A stretch of 38,306 nt of DNA, taken from positions 1 through 38,306 of the forward strand of contig SVOS01000016.1 of assembly GCA_015066245.1 (NCBI GenBank), read 5' to 3'. The position numbers and the translations under genes are program-made. Below are positions 9,901-17,305 of the stretch, piece by piece; the first letter of the stretch is position 1; each line of letters begins with the position of its first letter. A model generated the notes under the pieces. The model had not been told where the DNA came from. It worked only from the letters and a program-made list of their open reading frames with translations, and did not search any database. This DNA is from Oscillospiraceae bacterium. GTDB taxonomy: Bacteria > Bacillota > Clostridia > Oscillospirales > Acutalibacteraceae.

Positions 9901-12614
9901 ATATAAATGGTGCCGACTACGGCGATAAAGACGATTATCTGAATCTTGGTGCCTATTGCTTTGAAGATGGAAAGCTTGTGGCAACCTTCAAGGAAAACAG
10001 CTATGTAGGCGTTAAAACTGCCGACAACCTTAACTGGTATATGACCAACGGTTATCTTGGCGAGGATGTAACCGCGGCTATGCTCTATCACACCTCTGTG
10101 TTGGGCGATAATGCCGACAAGCTTTTTGTTCCTAAGGGCAGAGAAATCACCTTTACCCTTGAAAAGAATGACAACAACACCTATACTCTCAGCTATGTTG
10201 CGGCTCCCTGTAATCACGAAAGACACAACACTCAAGGCGAGTGTGTTGATTGCGGCGAGACAGTAAATCACCACTATTCGTACGGCGGATGTACTGTGTG
10301 CGGTGCAACCTGTCCCCATAGCTACATCAGCGGAGTATGCAGACTCTGCTCACTTGCATGTAGCCACAATGAATATGAAAACGGTGCCTGCAAGGAGTGT
10401 GGAATTCCTTGTGAGCATAGCTTTGAAAACGGCACTTGCACAATCTGCACACTTAAGTGTGAGCATAATTTCAGAAACGGCATCTGCTCTGTTTGTGGCA
10501 GCAACTGTGACCATCAGTGGAGCAACGGCAGCTGCACACTTTGCTCGGCAGTGTGCTTACCTCACAACTATTCTGAGGGAGTATGTATCATCTGCTCAAA
10601 GCCGGAACCCAAGTATTATCTTGCAGGATACATAAACGGTGAAGACAATAGTGCTGATGAGTATATCTTTACAAACGGCACTCTTAATGCAAAATTTATT
10701 GAAGACAGTTACGTCTATGTAAGAAGCAGCGAAGATAAAGCCTACATGACAAGCGGCTATTTGGGCGAAAACGCCACAATGGTTCTGCTTTATGACAAAG
10801 AAATACTGGGAGCAGACGCAGACAAGCTCTTTGTTCCCAAGGGCAGAAACATTACCTTTACTCTTACGGACAATGGTGACGATACCCTTATGTTGGTGTA
10901 TACTGCTGATGCATGTCAGCACACAAATCACAACACTCAGGGAATTTGCTCGGATTGCTCCAAAGAGGTAGGCCACAGCTTTACTTCTGAGGGCGTTTGC
11001 TCGGTATGCTCTGCCAAGTGCAACCATACATTCACAAATTCAGTATGCACAACCTGCGGATATAAATGTAATCACAGTTACACCGATGGAGTATGCACAA
11101 TCTGCGGTGCGGAATGTAAGCATAACTTCATAGATGGCGTGTGCAAAGTTTGTCAGTTGATTTGTGCTCATAGCTATGAGGACGGCAAATGCTCCGGCTG
11201 CGGTACGGTTTGCAAGCATAATATAAGCAGCGGCATCTGTACTGTATGCTCAAAGACATTTACCTATAGTCTGGCAGGCGTTATTAACGGAAGTTTCTCA
11301 GGCTGCGAAAGCGATTTTGAGAGTTGCTCCAATGTATTCACAGATATGAAGGCAACTCTGGAGACAACCGAGGACAGCTTTGTATTTGTCAAGACAACGG
11401 ATAACGAGTTCCTTTATCTTGCAAAGGATACAAGCAAGAGCGGTACCGCAACACTTTATAATTCAGCCACACCGGATGCTGAGGAGATGCTTTATGTACC
11501 TTCGGGTGTAAAGGCAGAGTTTACCTTAAGCTTTGGCGAAAATGATACGCTCATACTCAGTTATGAGATTATGGAGTGTGCTCACCTTAACCGCAATAAC
11601 GGCGGTATATGCAGAGTTTGCGGCGATGTTGAGCCTGTGGCTCAGGTTGACCTTAAGTATGCAGAGCTTGCCTTTGAAGAAAAGGTAAAATACACTGTTT
11701 ACTTTGATACTTTGAATATTGACGGAGTTTCTGCTGAGAATATGGGAATTATGATGTTCGATTCTCTGGATTATGACGCAAATGCAGACACTGCCTCAAA
11801 GATTTACAGCGGCGTACGCAGCGAAAACGGCTATTTTGCCATTGATACCGACCCCATGTATGCTCACAAGCTGGGCGATGAGATTTACTTCAAAGCCTTT
11901 GCAAAGCTTGCTGACGGCAGCTATGTATATAGCGATATTATGAGCTACAGTGGCGTGCGTTATGCCACATCCGTAATCAACAACCCAAACTGTACCAAAG
12001 AGCACAAAGCACTTATGGTGGCACTGCTCAATTACGGTGCAGAGCTTCAGAAATATTATGATTACAACACAGATAAGCTGATGAATGCTGAGCTTACAGA
12101 CAAGCAGAGAGCTCTTGTTAAGGACTACAGCCCCTCTATGGCTCAGAAAACCACACCTGTTTCCAAAGCTAAGGCAGGAGAATTTGCAAAGTCAGGCAAG
12201 GGTGTTGTGTTCTATCCTACACTTAAGTTTGACACCGAGCTTTTCGGCTTTGAGCTGACTTTGAAGGCAAGAGGTGCCGAAGGCAATGCACACCTTTACT
12301 ATTGGGAAGAAGACACCTTTAGCAATGCAGATGTTCTTACCAAAGATAATGCCGCAGGTCCCGTAGCTTTCAACAATATAGACGGACAGTACAACTTAGT
12401 GCTTTACGATGCATATGCAAAAGACCTTGACAGTTCTCTGTATGTTGCTATGGTTTATGAAACTCAGGACGGTACATATTCAAGCGGTGTTATTAGCATC
12501 AGCATTGCAGACCTTTTCAAGGCTTATGCCAATAACGAAAGCTCTGAATATCATGAGCTTTCCAAGGCGGCAGTGGTTTACGGCTATTACGCAAAGAATT
12601 TCTTTAAAAAGTAA
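6966..12614 (+). CDS. Giant secreted GH25 muramidase with CxH/CxxC repeat arrays
   Basis: An 1882-residue secreted protein, paralogous to the preceding one. A signal peptide (KKCLCLFLVLTTLM, cleavage near residue 31-34) is followed by an SH3-like region (45-115), a beta-sandwich (116-230) and a clear GH25 lysozyme domain (246-440). The GH25 domain begins GIDVSVWNGDIDW (Asp248) and has the catalytic YFDFEDE motif (Asp333, Glu335). Then come an SH3b domain (452-517), another beta-sandwich (518-645), a CxxC linker (650-730), the WSxW/YHWC module (733-950), three carbohydrate-binding-like domains, CxH...CxxC arrays (1082-1215, 1317-1432, plus single units; about 17 in all) and a C-terminal region ending VVYGYYAKNFF. 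GH25 enzymes cut the beta-1,4 bond between MurNAc and GlcNAc. It lies 93 bp after the first giant gene with no terminator between, so the two are probably co-transcribed. The start is weakly served by an SD (see the structured site upstream). Confidence 0.93.
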   Translation: MKLIKKCLCLFLVLTTLMSVVSFGSIVHTHAASASSYISETYASNLSVKTTTVANLYDVPSASGTLKYSVAKDTLLSVKALHKNTAGEYWYQVSYYKLTLYVNGADTTMVSHLTGDVTAKNLQSPAALQYGSGFPIGGEITSVLNDIGEVRASLYKSSDLTREPALTSADTVNGKYYNLTSSTVDTNLWFNLLSTGVYTYVVSAEAISYYVDDSDNLAESSIDVFVENKQCIVTDKSNPNPVLHNGIDVSVWNGDIDWPTVANQVDFVIIRASWEETADTKFATNAQGCENNGIPYGVYVYSYAETEAEAIGEAEYVLSLVENYDLSLPIYFDFEDECQMSLDSSLQKKIVKAFCDTIYAGGRQPGIYTYKWVLTSVLTDAYFKTLPTWVAEINGASYTSYAGGLTMWQYSWTGSFSGMSGDVDCNYLYGELPGTKSSDTSYLNQCEYYPSNLSVTLNANVNVREYPASTYTLLDTLSSGTKLHVTGLYKNTYGNYWYQIEHDGKSGYIASEYANVDEYLFDDISIQNPDMASNLNSGSGYYIRGDLSSIYNNLTTVNAKVYSGEDTSATPVLNSSFSPDSKFYSLYKSEVDYGLLFGTQNSGYYTYEISADVKNYSASGTTLSSKTENVVVWTSPYTVNNASVTPPESAACTHNIVTQPAVEPTCTTKGLTEGSYCSLCSVVFATQTEIDPKGHNYQAKFVPATCKDFEYTIFTCLTCGDSYKESQNIGYSDWSETKPEGIDESLIETKTQYSYSEYQTIKNYETSVDGYTLINKEWESQGQKTQECVKSWDSGFDQTHSLYSQYNKTPAKDYTDTYYNKQELNSESIVGYIYYHWCSDQYHDGPYNRTTSKTKTDYYVGFHAFYSTKSPSESEREASDGSVIYSNLSCCGDSYWYYNIPVYKQTYTDYKALYTHSIWTAYSDWSDTEYTESWDRKVKTRTLYRYVNEGYLGEHNYVNGVCSVCGEAQPAQDMYLFGYINGADYGDKDDYLNLGAYCFEDGKLVATFKENSYVGVKTADNLNWYMTNGYLGEDVTAAMLYHTSVLGDNADKLFVPKGREITFTLEKNDNNTYTLSYVAAPCNHERHNTQGECVDCGETVNHHYSYGGCTVCGATCPHSYISGVCRLCSLACSHNEYENGACKECGIPCEHSFENGTCTICTLKCEHNFRNGICSVCGSNCDHQWSNGSCTLCSAVCLPHNYSEGVCIICSKPEPKYYLAGYINGEDNSADEYIFTNGTLNAKFIEDSYVYVRSSEDKAYMTSGYLGENATMVLLYDKEILGADADKLFVPKGRNITFTLTDNGDDTLMLVYTADACQHTNHNTQGICSDCSKEVGHSFTSEGVCSVCSAKCNHTFTNSVCTTCGYKCNHSYTDGVCTICGAECKHNFIDGVCKVCQLICAHSYEDGKCSGCGTVCKHNISSGICTVCSKTFTYSLAGVINGSFSGCESDFESCSNVFTDMKATLETTEDSFVFVKTTDNEFLYLAKDTSKSGTATLYNSATPDAEEMLYVPSGVKAEFTLSFGENDTLILSYEIMECAHLNRNNGGICRVCGDVEPVAQVDLKYAELAFEEKVKYTVYFDTLNIDGVSAENMGIMMFDSLDYDANADTASKIYSGVRSENGYFAIDTDPMYAHKLGDEIYFKAFAKLADGSYVYSDIMSYSGVRYATSVINNPNCTKEHKALMVALLNYGAELQKYYDYNTDKLMNAELTDKQRALVKDYSPSMAQKTTPVSKAKAGEFAKSGKGVVFYPTLKFDTELFGFELTLKARGAEGNAHLYYWEEDTFSNADVLTKDNAAGPVAFNNIDGQYNLVLYDAYAKDLDSSLYVAMVYETQDGTYSSGVISISIADLFKAYANNESSEYHELSKAAVVYGYYAKNFFKK
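10209..10610 (+). repeat. 48-bp coding repeat array in the GH25 protein (8 units)
   Basis: Eight CxH...CxxC units of about 16 residues lie between the first and second carbohydrate-binding-like domains. The unit pattern is the same as in the upstream paralogue, including an opening unit of the form CNHERHNTQGECVDCG. Confidence 0.85.
10914..11261 (+). repeat. Second 48-bp coding repeat array in the GH25 protein (7 units)
   Basis: Seven units of the same CxH...CxxC pattern lie between the second and third carbohydrate-binding-like domains. A single further unit follows the third domain at about 11577-11640. The lower copy number than in the paralogue indicates gain or loss of units since duplication. 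Confidence 0.83.
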
Positions 12615-12626
12615 AACTAAACACTA

Positions 12627-12664
12627 AAAAATGCTGATACCTGAAAGGGTATCAGCATTTTTGT
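12627..12664. terminator. Bidirectional terminator after the giant gene pair
   Basis: A perfect stem of ATGCTGATACC (12631-12641) with GGTATCAGCAT (12648-12658) is flanked by A and T runs on both sides. It can end the plus-strand giant genes and the minus-strand MutS-like gene, whose stop lies 12 bases further on. Confidence 0.9.
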
Positions 12665-12675
12665 TATTATAGCAA

Positions 12676-14391
12676 TTATTCACTTAAATTTTGGCGACGG
12701 TCAATATCCCTTTTGATACAGTCATAGGTTACTCCGTACTTAAGGGCGATATCCTTTGCGTAGCTCACACCCTGAGGGGGAGCGATTGAGATTTTGAAGG
12801 AGCGTCTGCCGTTATCCACTCCTGTAACCATACTTTCAACAACACTTTCGCCCTCTGTAGCACTGTTTACCTCGTCAAGACTTCGGGCAAGCTCGTGCAT
12901 GTGGGTGTTAAATACAGAGCGTACACCTAAGTAACGCATTGCCTTTACAACATCTTTTGCAATGTAAAGTCCCTCGGCAACGTTGGTGGTTGCAAGGCTT
13001 TCGTTTAAAAGCAAGAGACTGTACTTTGTAGCCGAGGCAAAAATCTCTGAAAGTCGCTTGCTTTCTTCGCCAAGTCGTCCAAGGTCCACTGTGTCGTTTT
13101 CATCAGCAGGGAAGTGGGTAAAGATATTGTCGCAGGGGCTGAGAGTTGCTGAGTTTGCAGGCACATAAATACCGTTCTGAGCAAGAAGATACGCAAGACC
13201 TACTGCTTGGGTAATTGTAGTTTTACCGCCGCGGTTGGGACCTGTAAGGATATAGATATGAGCTTTTTCGTTAAACTCAAAGTCGTTGGTTACAATGTCG
13301 ATGTTTTCGCCATTGGCTACTTTTATGGCAAGCTTTATGTTGTAAATATCCTTGAAATCACACATACGCTTTTCTTTGTCATTTATTTCGGCTTTAACCA
13401 AAGGCAGCCCTTTGGCAAGGATTTTGTCACAAAGCTCAGCAAAGCGGATGTAAAAGACAATCTGAGGCATAAGGGTTATAAAGGAGTAGCCGCTTACATT
13501 TGTATATTTGTGAAGCACTGATTTTATGTTGTTTACAGTTCGTTTGAGAATATCGGTGACAACCTTTTTCAGAGCATCTGACATGGGGTCGGCACCTGTA
13601 AGGCTTGAGTTGGCAATCTGGTTTATGTCGCCCTGAGCACCGATTACTACCTTGCCCAAACCGAAAGAGGCTGTAGACGGGTTGGCAGGATGAAAAGACG
13701 TAAATCCCGTCACATCGGTGCCGTTGTTAAGCTCGCTCTTGTTGGATGCGTGATTCATAAAGCGCTTAAGAAGTCCGCTGTCTGTGAAAGGCTTGTTGTT
13801 AAGAGAGATTACACCTACTGCGTGTGGCCTGAGCATATTGTCAAGATTAACACCCAATGTAATACTCCTGAGGTTTCTGGTTTTCTCAAAAGTTTCGTCA
13901 ATGTCTTTCTTAAGCTCAGGAAATCCGCTGTCGCTGTATATTGCCTGTACCTTTTCTCTCAGTTTAATAAGTCCGCGGGATTTTATGTCGATGGATTCCA
14001 GAGTGTTTTTGATCTGTGTTATGCAGTCGATATATCCGTCCATTTCTCTTAAGCGGTTTACAAGCTGCCACAAGGACGATGCCTCGGTATCCTTCTGAAA
14101 TCGCTCGATTTCTCTCAGGTCTTTAAGCTTAAGAAGCAAAGCCGTAAGGTCTTCCCTGAGTTTTGGGAATCTGAGAAAATCCTCAAATACATCACGGCGA
14201 TAACGGATTACATCCTCGTCATCTGTGACATTAATAAGCAACTCTTTGATACAATTTCGCTCATAAAGGTCCGATGTCAGAGCTTCGCATATATAGTCTA
14301 CCGAAAGGTCGTTTACTGCTTCTTTTGTAAGGGTGCGATACACAACCTCTTTGCCTTCGGGGGCAAACAGGCTGAATTCTTCTTTGTTCAT
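12676..14391 (-). CDS. MutS-family ATPase (MutS-like, no mismatch-reading domain)
   Basis: A 571-residue MutS-family protein. The C-terminal ATPase (about 370-570) has Walker A GPNRGGKTT, a Walker B-like LLLLNES, and the NTHMHEL segment that follows it in MutS proteins. The Asp of the usual DE pair is Asn, which I recall as normal for this MutS-like subgroup rather than a lesion. The N-terminal half is helical and matches the lever/clamp region. The mismatch-recognition domain of MutS (about 850 aa) and the Smr nuclease of MutS2 are absent. It probably binds DNA or branched DNA, but its exact role is unknown. A good SD (AAGGAG) precedes the ATG. A promoter with an overlapping palindrome lies just upstream, so it is separately regulated although it follows the XRE gene on the same strand. 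Confidence 0.9.
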   Translation of the reverse strand: MNKEEFSLFAPEGKEVVYRTLTKEAVNDLSVDYICEALTSDLYERNCIKELLINVTDDEDVIRYRRDVFEDFLRFPKLREDLTALLLKLKDLREIERFQKDTEASSLWQLVNRLREMDGYIDCITQIKNTLESIDIKSRGLIKLREKVQAIYSDSGFPELKKDIDETFEKTRNLRSITLGVNLDNMLRPHAVGVISLNNKPFTDSGLLKRFMNHASNKSELNNGTDVTGFTSFHPANPSTASFGLGKVVIGAQGDINQIANSSLTGADPMSDALKKVVTDILKRTVNNIKSVLHKYTNVSGYSFITLMPQIVFYIRFAELCDKILAKGLPLVKAEINDKEKRMCDFKDIYNIKLAIKVANGENIDIVTNDFEFNEKAHIYILTGPNRGGKTTITQAVGLAYLLAQNGIYVPANSATLSPCDNIFTHFPADENDTVDLGRLGEESKRLSEIFASATKYSLLLLNESLATTNVAEGLYIAKDVVKAMRYLGVRSVFNTHMHELARSLDEVNSATEGESVVESMVTGVDNGRRSFKISIAPPQGVSYAKDIALKYGVTYDCIKRDIDRRQNLSE

Positions 14392-14436
14392 AGTATTCTC
14401 CTTCTGTGTATGTATTTACAGTGGACTTACAGTTAT

Positions 14437-14465
14437 AGTATAAACCAACAGTTTAATTAAAACAA
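14437..14465 (-). promoter_or_regulatory. Promoter of the MutS-like gene with overlapping operator
   Basis: On the minus strand, -35 TTGTTT (plus 14460-14465) and -10 TATACT (14437-14442) are 17 bases apart. The spacer and the -10 edge hold TAAACCAACAGTTTA (plus 14441-14455), an imperfect copy of the perfect palindrome 50 bp upstream. This is where a repressor would sit. Further ACAGT half-sites lie downstream (about 14417-14434). Confidence 0.6.
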
Positions 14466-14505
14466 GCAACTTTGTATTTATTATATCAACCTGATAGGCA
14501 TAATA

Positions 14506-14520
14506 TAAACTGACAGTTTA
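14506..14520. promoter_or_regulatory. Palindromic operator TAAACTGACAGTTTA
   Basis: A perfect 7-bp inverted repeat around one base abuts the stop codon of the XRE gene and lies upstream of the MutS-like promoter. The same sequence in imperfect form overlaps that promoter. The pair looks like a two-site operator; the XRE protein next door is the obvious candidate ligand, by inference. Confidence 0.55.
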
Positions 14521-15354
14521 CTAAATCAGAGGTTTTTGCCGTTCAAATCTGGCAACAATGTCTTGAAAATCGGTTTTTGCAATTTCATCTGCCATACACA
14601 GCATGGGAATTACCGAGCTTTCCTGGTGAAACATATATGTAAAGATTACACCGTCTGCAGTCTCGGCGGTGTTTTTAGTTGCCAAGCTGAAGTCACACAG
14701 TATCTTCATACATTTATCAACTTCATCGGGTTTAATACCTGTATTTTTGCTTATCAGGGAGGTGGCAATGGGAGTATTTGGTCTGGAATACATATATATG
14801 AGTATATTCAGCAATTTCTTGTCTGCAAAAACCTCAAAAATTTTTCTGAGGGTTTCTGTATCGGACAGCTGCGGTTTTATGCCGTTTTGAGGTTCAACCA
14901 TCAAAAAGAAATGATGCCAATCCTGAGAAAGCCTTGCGGTTACAATGCCGTTATCGTAAAGCATTTTGGAGCAATAGTCTTTTTTATCCGAACATATTGA
15001 TAAGTGGTTAACAAAGGTGTTCAGAACATCATCGGGTATAGAAGTATCCTGCAGCATACCAATTTGGATTGCCCAGCAAATGCTGAAAGCAAACTTAAAC
15101 GCTTCGTCATTGGGCATTGAAATAAGTTTGCGTGCTAAGGTAGTGGTGAAATTTTCGTCCTCTCTGCCGAATAAGGCATCAATACTTACGGACAAAACCT
15201 GCGATAAAGCAGGCAGAATTTCTGCATCGGGAGTTCCACCTCGTTCCCATTTAGATACTGCCTGAGTTGTAACTCCCACTAACTGTCCCAGTTGTTCCTG
15301 AGTTATGTTTTTTTGAATACGGTACTTTTTGATTTGTTTACCAATAATGCTCAT
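14521..15354 (-). CDS. XRE-family transcriptional regulator
   Basis: A 277-residue regulator. Residues 1-65 are a Cro/CI-type helix-turn-helix (IQKNITQEQLGQLVGVTTQAVSKWERG, then ALSQVLSVSIDALFG). The remaining 210 residues are mostly helical. Around residues 170-240 a segment with RPNTPIATSLISKNTGIKPDEVDKC reads like a second winged-helix-style unit, so it may be a two-domain sensor. No enzyme motif is seen. ATG 15354 has an SD (GGGGAG). It is divergent from the DUF896 gene with back-to-back -35 boxes. It probably controls the MutS-like gene and/or itself, by position only. Confidence 0.87.
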   Translation of the reverse strand: MSIIGKQIKKYRIQKNITQEQLGQLVGVTTQAVSKWERGGTPDAEILPALSQVLSVSIDALFGREDENFTTTLARKLISMPNDEAFKFAFSICWAIQIGMLQDTSIPDDVLNTFVNHLSICSDKKDYCSKMLYDNGIVTARLSQDWHHFFLMVEPQNGIKPQLSDTETLRKIFEVFADKKLLNILIYMYSRPNTPIATSLISKNTGIKPDEVDKCMKILCDFSLATKNTAETADGVIFTYMFHQESSVIPMLCMADEIAKTDFQDIVARFERQKPLI

Positions 15355-15382
15355 ATTTTTACTCCCCGATATATTTTATCTC

Positions 15383-15411
15383 ATCTTATCATAACTTTAT
15401 AAATAATTCAA
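15383..15411 (-). promoter_or_regulatory. Promoter of the XRE regulator
   Basis: On the minus strand, -35 TTGAAT (plus 15406-15411) and -10 TAAGAT (15383-15388) are 17 bases apart. The -35 forms one arm of the inverted repeat TTCAATTGCTTGAA (15407-15420), whose other arm is the -35 of the divergent gene. One protein could therefore control both. Confidence 0.5.
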
Positions 15412-15415
15412 TTGC

Positions 15416-15444
15416 TTGAAAATTTATTTGTTTGGTGGTATAGT
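15416..15444 (+). promoter_or_regulatory. Promoter of the DUF896 gene
   Basis: TTGAAA (15416-15421) and TATAGT (15439-15444) are 17 bases apart. The predicted transcript starts near 15451, just before the SD AGAGGTG. No LexA-type box is obvious. Confidence 0.5.
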
Positions 15445-15467
15445 AATTGGCATAAGAGGTGACAAAA

Positions 15468-15692
15468 ATGGACAAAGAATTAATCAGCAGAATCAACGAG
15501 CTTGCCAAGAAAAAGCGTGAGCAGGGGCTTAGTGAGCAGGAGCTTCAGGAACAGAAAAAGCTATACAAAATTTATCTTGCAGATATCCGCGGTCAGTTCT
15601 CCGCAACTCTTGATAATGTAAGTATTAAAGAGGCCGACGGCACAGAAATCCCCTTCAAACAAGCCTATGCCAAAAAGCCCGAGAGCAAGTAA
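15468..15692 (+). CDS. DUF896 (YnzC/UPF0291) family protein
   Basis: A 74-residue cytoplasmic protein that matches the DUF896 family well: MDKELISRINELAKKKREQGL, then SEQELQEQKKLYKIYLADIRGQF. The conserved part is a two-helix hairpin of charged residues followed by a short tail with VSIKEADG. ATG 15468 is preferred over an in-frame GTG at 15459, which overlaps the SD AGAGGTG. In Bacillus subtilis the relative ynzC lies in the SOS-controlled yneA operon; its function is unknown. It has its own promoter. No terminator is clear in the 140 bases that follow, which instead hold the promoter of the next gene. Confidence 0.9.
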   Translation: MDKELISRINELAKKKREQGLSEQELQEQKKLYKIYLADIRGQFSATLDNVSIKEADGTEIPFKQAYAKKPESK

Positions 15693-15767
15693 GAGGAATA
15701 TACTTGTCAGATTAACTAAAAATGGCAGTATATTTTTGAAGAATACAGAAAAAAGAGGTTAAAGGGT

Positions 15768-15796
15768 TTGACAAAAATTGACAAAAGTCTTATGAT
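15768..15796 (+). promoter_or_regulatory. Strong promoter of the zinc-ribbon membrane protein gene
   Basis: TTGACA (15768-15773, consensus) is followed after 17 bases by TATGAT (15791-15796). A second TTGACA inside the spacer is at the wrong distance. The SD AAAGGAG follows, about 20 bases after the predicted start. Confidence 0.7.
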
Positions 15797-15832
15797 GTAA
15801 TCAAGAATACAAATCAAAGGAGTTGTTAATTT

Positions 15833-16426
15833 ATGTTTTGTAAAAATTGCGGTTCAAGAATGCCAGATGGATCCACTTTGTGCCAGAACTGCGGTCACAA
15901 TCACAATGACCCATTTGCTTATAGCCAACAGCCTATGGGAGGTTTTGACCCTTTAGGAATGCAATCCTATACTCCGCCAAAAAAATCATCTTCTGTTAAT
16001 GTTTTTGCAATAATCGCAGCAAGCGTAATGCTTTTAATGATTATTTTTTCATTCCTGCCTTGGATTGATACAATGTTTGGCGATTTTAATATTTTTCAAC
16101 TTACTGAGCTTGGGTATGCTGGTTCGAGTTTAATGCGTGGAGCAGACGGCATTGAAGGCGTCATGACAATAATGCTTATCGTTGTAATTATCTCGGATAT
16201 GTTCTGTGTTCCTGGTATCGTTCTTGCATTTGTAAAGAAGGATAGAATGCCAATGGGCATAAGCGTTGCTGCTTCGGTTCTTGCACTTGTAGGCGGTATG
16301 TTTTATTTAATCGTTGGTGCTGTTGGCACAGATATGGGCCTTGCTCCCACAGCTTTTGTTGTTTTGTATGTAGCATTGGCAGTTGCAAACATTGTAATGA
16401 CTTCTCTTGCAAGAAACAGAGGCTAA
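15833..16426 (+). CDS. Zinc-ribbon membrane protein, function unknown
   Basis: A 197-residue protein. It opens with a zinc ribbon, FCKNCGSRMPDGSTLCQNCG (two CxxC pairs 15 residues apart). A polar stretch rich in Pro, Gln and Ser (25-55) follows, then four hydrophobic membrane segments (roughly 57-77, 100-125, 137-160, 165-190). This zinc_ribbon_2-plus-membrane arrangement is common in Firmicutes and of unknown role. The SD AAAGGAG lies 10 bases before the ATG. It is a single-gene unit between its own promoter and a terminator. Metal binding is inferred from the cysteines. Confidence 0.85.
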   Translation: MFCKNCGSRMPDGSTLCQNCGHNHNDPFAYSQQPMGGFDPLGMQSYTPPKKSSSVNVFAIIAASVMLLMIIFSFLPWIDTMFGDFNIFQLTELGYAGSSLMRGADGIEGVMTIMLIVVIISDMFCVPGIVLAFVKKDRMPMGISVAASVLALVGGMFYLIVGAVGTDMGLAPTAFVVLYVALAVANIVMTSLARNRG

Positions 16427-16440
16427 TAATAAAAACACAG

Positions 16441-16468
16441 AGAGCTATCGTTAATCGGTAGCTCTTTT
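16441..16468 (+). terminator. Terminator after the zinc-ribbon membrane protein gene
   Basis: AGAGCTATCG (16441-16450) pairs with CGGTAGCTCT (16456-16465) with one G-U pair and a TTAAT loop. T-rich sequence (TTTTTCTTTT) follows. Confidence 0.85.
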
Positions 16469-16534
16469 TCTTTTGCGGTAATTTATAATTAATTTTCACA
16501 TTTTTTATAATGATATCACAAGAAAACTAATTAT

Positions 16535-16563
16535 TTGACTATTTTCTTCGGGAATGATAAACT
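16535..16563 (+). promoter_or_regulatory. Promoter of the agrAC unit
   Basis: TTGACT (16535-16540) and TAAACT (16558-16563) are 17 bases apart, 30 bases before the response regulator start. The -35 is near consensus, so basal expression of the sensor-regulator pair is expected without activation. Confidence 0.55.
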
Positions 16564-16593
16564 ATGAAAGTAAAATAAATTAAGGAGTGCAGG

Positions 16594-17301
16594 ATGTTGA
16601 AATTTGCCATCGTAGATGACGATATAGTTTTTTCCGAAGAATTAAAGCACTACATTATGCAATCGTGTGAAATGAACGGCTATGATGCAGATGTAGAATG
16701 TTTCGATATAGCAAATTCAATTTTAGAAGAGAATCTGTTCGAGAAATTTGACATTGTTTTTCTTGATATTGAAATGCCACAAATCAATGGCATAGATATA
16801 GCTGACAGGATAAATAAATTACGCGGCGACAACGTAGTTCCTTATATAGTATTTGTAACATCAAAAGAACATCTGGTGTTTGATGCTCTCAAAAAGTTCC
16901 CCTTTTCATTTGTACGAAAATCTCAGTTAAGCGATCTTGATGGCTGCTTAATGAATTTATGCAAACGATTGTCTGCCTCGCCCATCTACTCTATTAAAGA
17001 CGGAAGAGGTATCAGGATGCTTGAAATTAAAAACATAATCAGAGTAGATAAGCAAAGAAACTACACTGTGTTTTATACGAAAAATGGTGTGTTTACAGAA
17101 CGGTCATCTATTGATGAAAAGTATAAGGATTTGGCACGATGTAATTTTTTGCGCCCGCATATAGGTGCACTGATAAATGCCAATCATATTAAAGAATGTA
17201 AAAACGAAGAGATTACTATGTCAGATGGCAGTATAGTTGCCATAAGTCGTGCATACAGAAAATCTTTCAAAGAAGAATTCCACAAATGGATGATGAGGTG
17301 A
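16594..17301 (+). CDS. agrA: AgrA-like LytTR response regulator
   Basis: A 235-residue response regulator. The receiver domain (1-125) has the acidic pocket Asp8-Asp9-Asp10 and the phosphoacceptor Asp58 in VFLDIEMP. The C-terminal LytTR domain (about 135-235) has the segments RGIRMLEIKNIIRV, NFLRPHIGALIN and SDGSIVAISRAYRKSFKEEF. Phosphorylated proteins of this type bind two 9-bp direct repeats one to two helix turns apart. The SD AAGGAG precedes ATG 16594, and the stop is four bases before the kinase start, so the pair is translationally linked. Gene order agrA-agrC-agrB-agrD differs from the agrBDCA order of staphylococci. The name is by analogy; AgrA/ComE/VirR relatives cannot be told apart by reading alone. 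Confidence 0.9.
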   Translation: MLKFAIVDDDIVFSEELKHYIMQSCEMNGYDADVECFDIANSILEENLFEKFDIVFLDIEMPQINGIDIADRINKLRGDNVVPYIVFVTSKEHLVFDALKKFPFSFVRKSQLSDLDGCLMNLCKRLSASPIYSIKDGRGIRMLEIKNIIRVDKQRNYTVFYTKNGVFTERSSIDEKYKDLARCNFLRPHIGALINANHIKECKNEEITMSDGSIVAISRAYRKSFKEEFHKWMMR

Positions 17302-17305
17302 TCAA

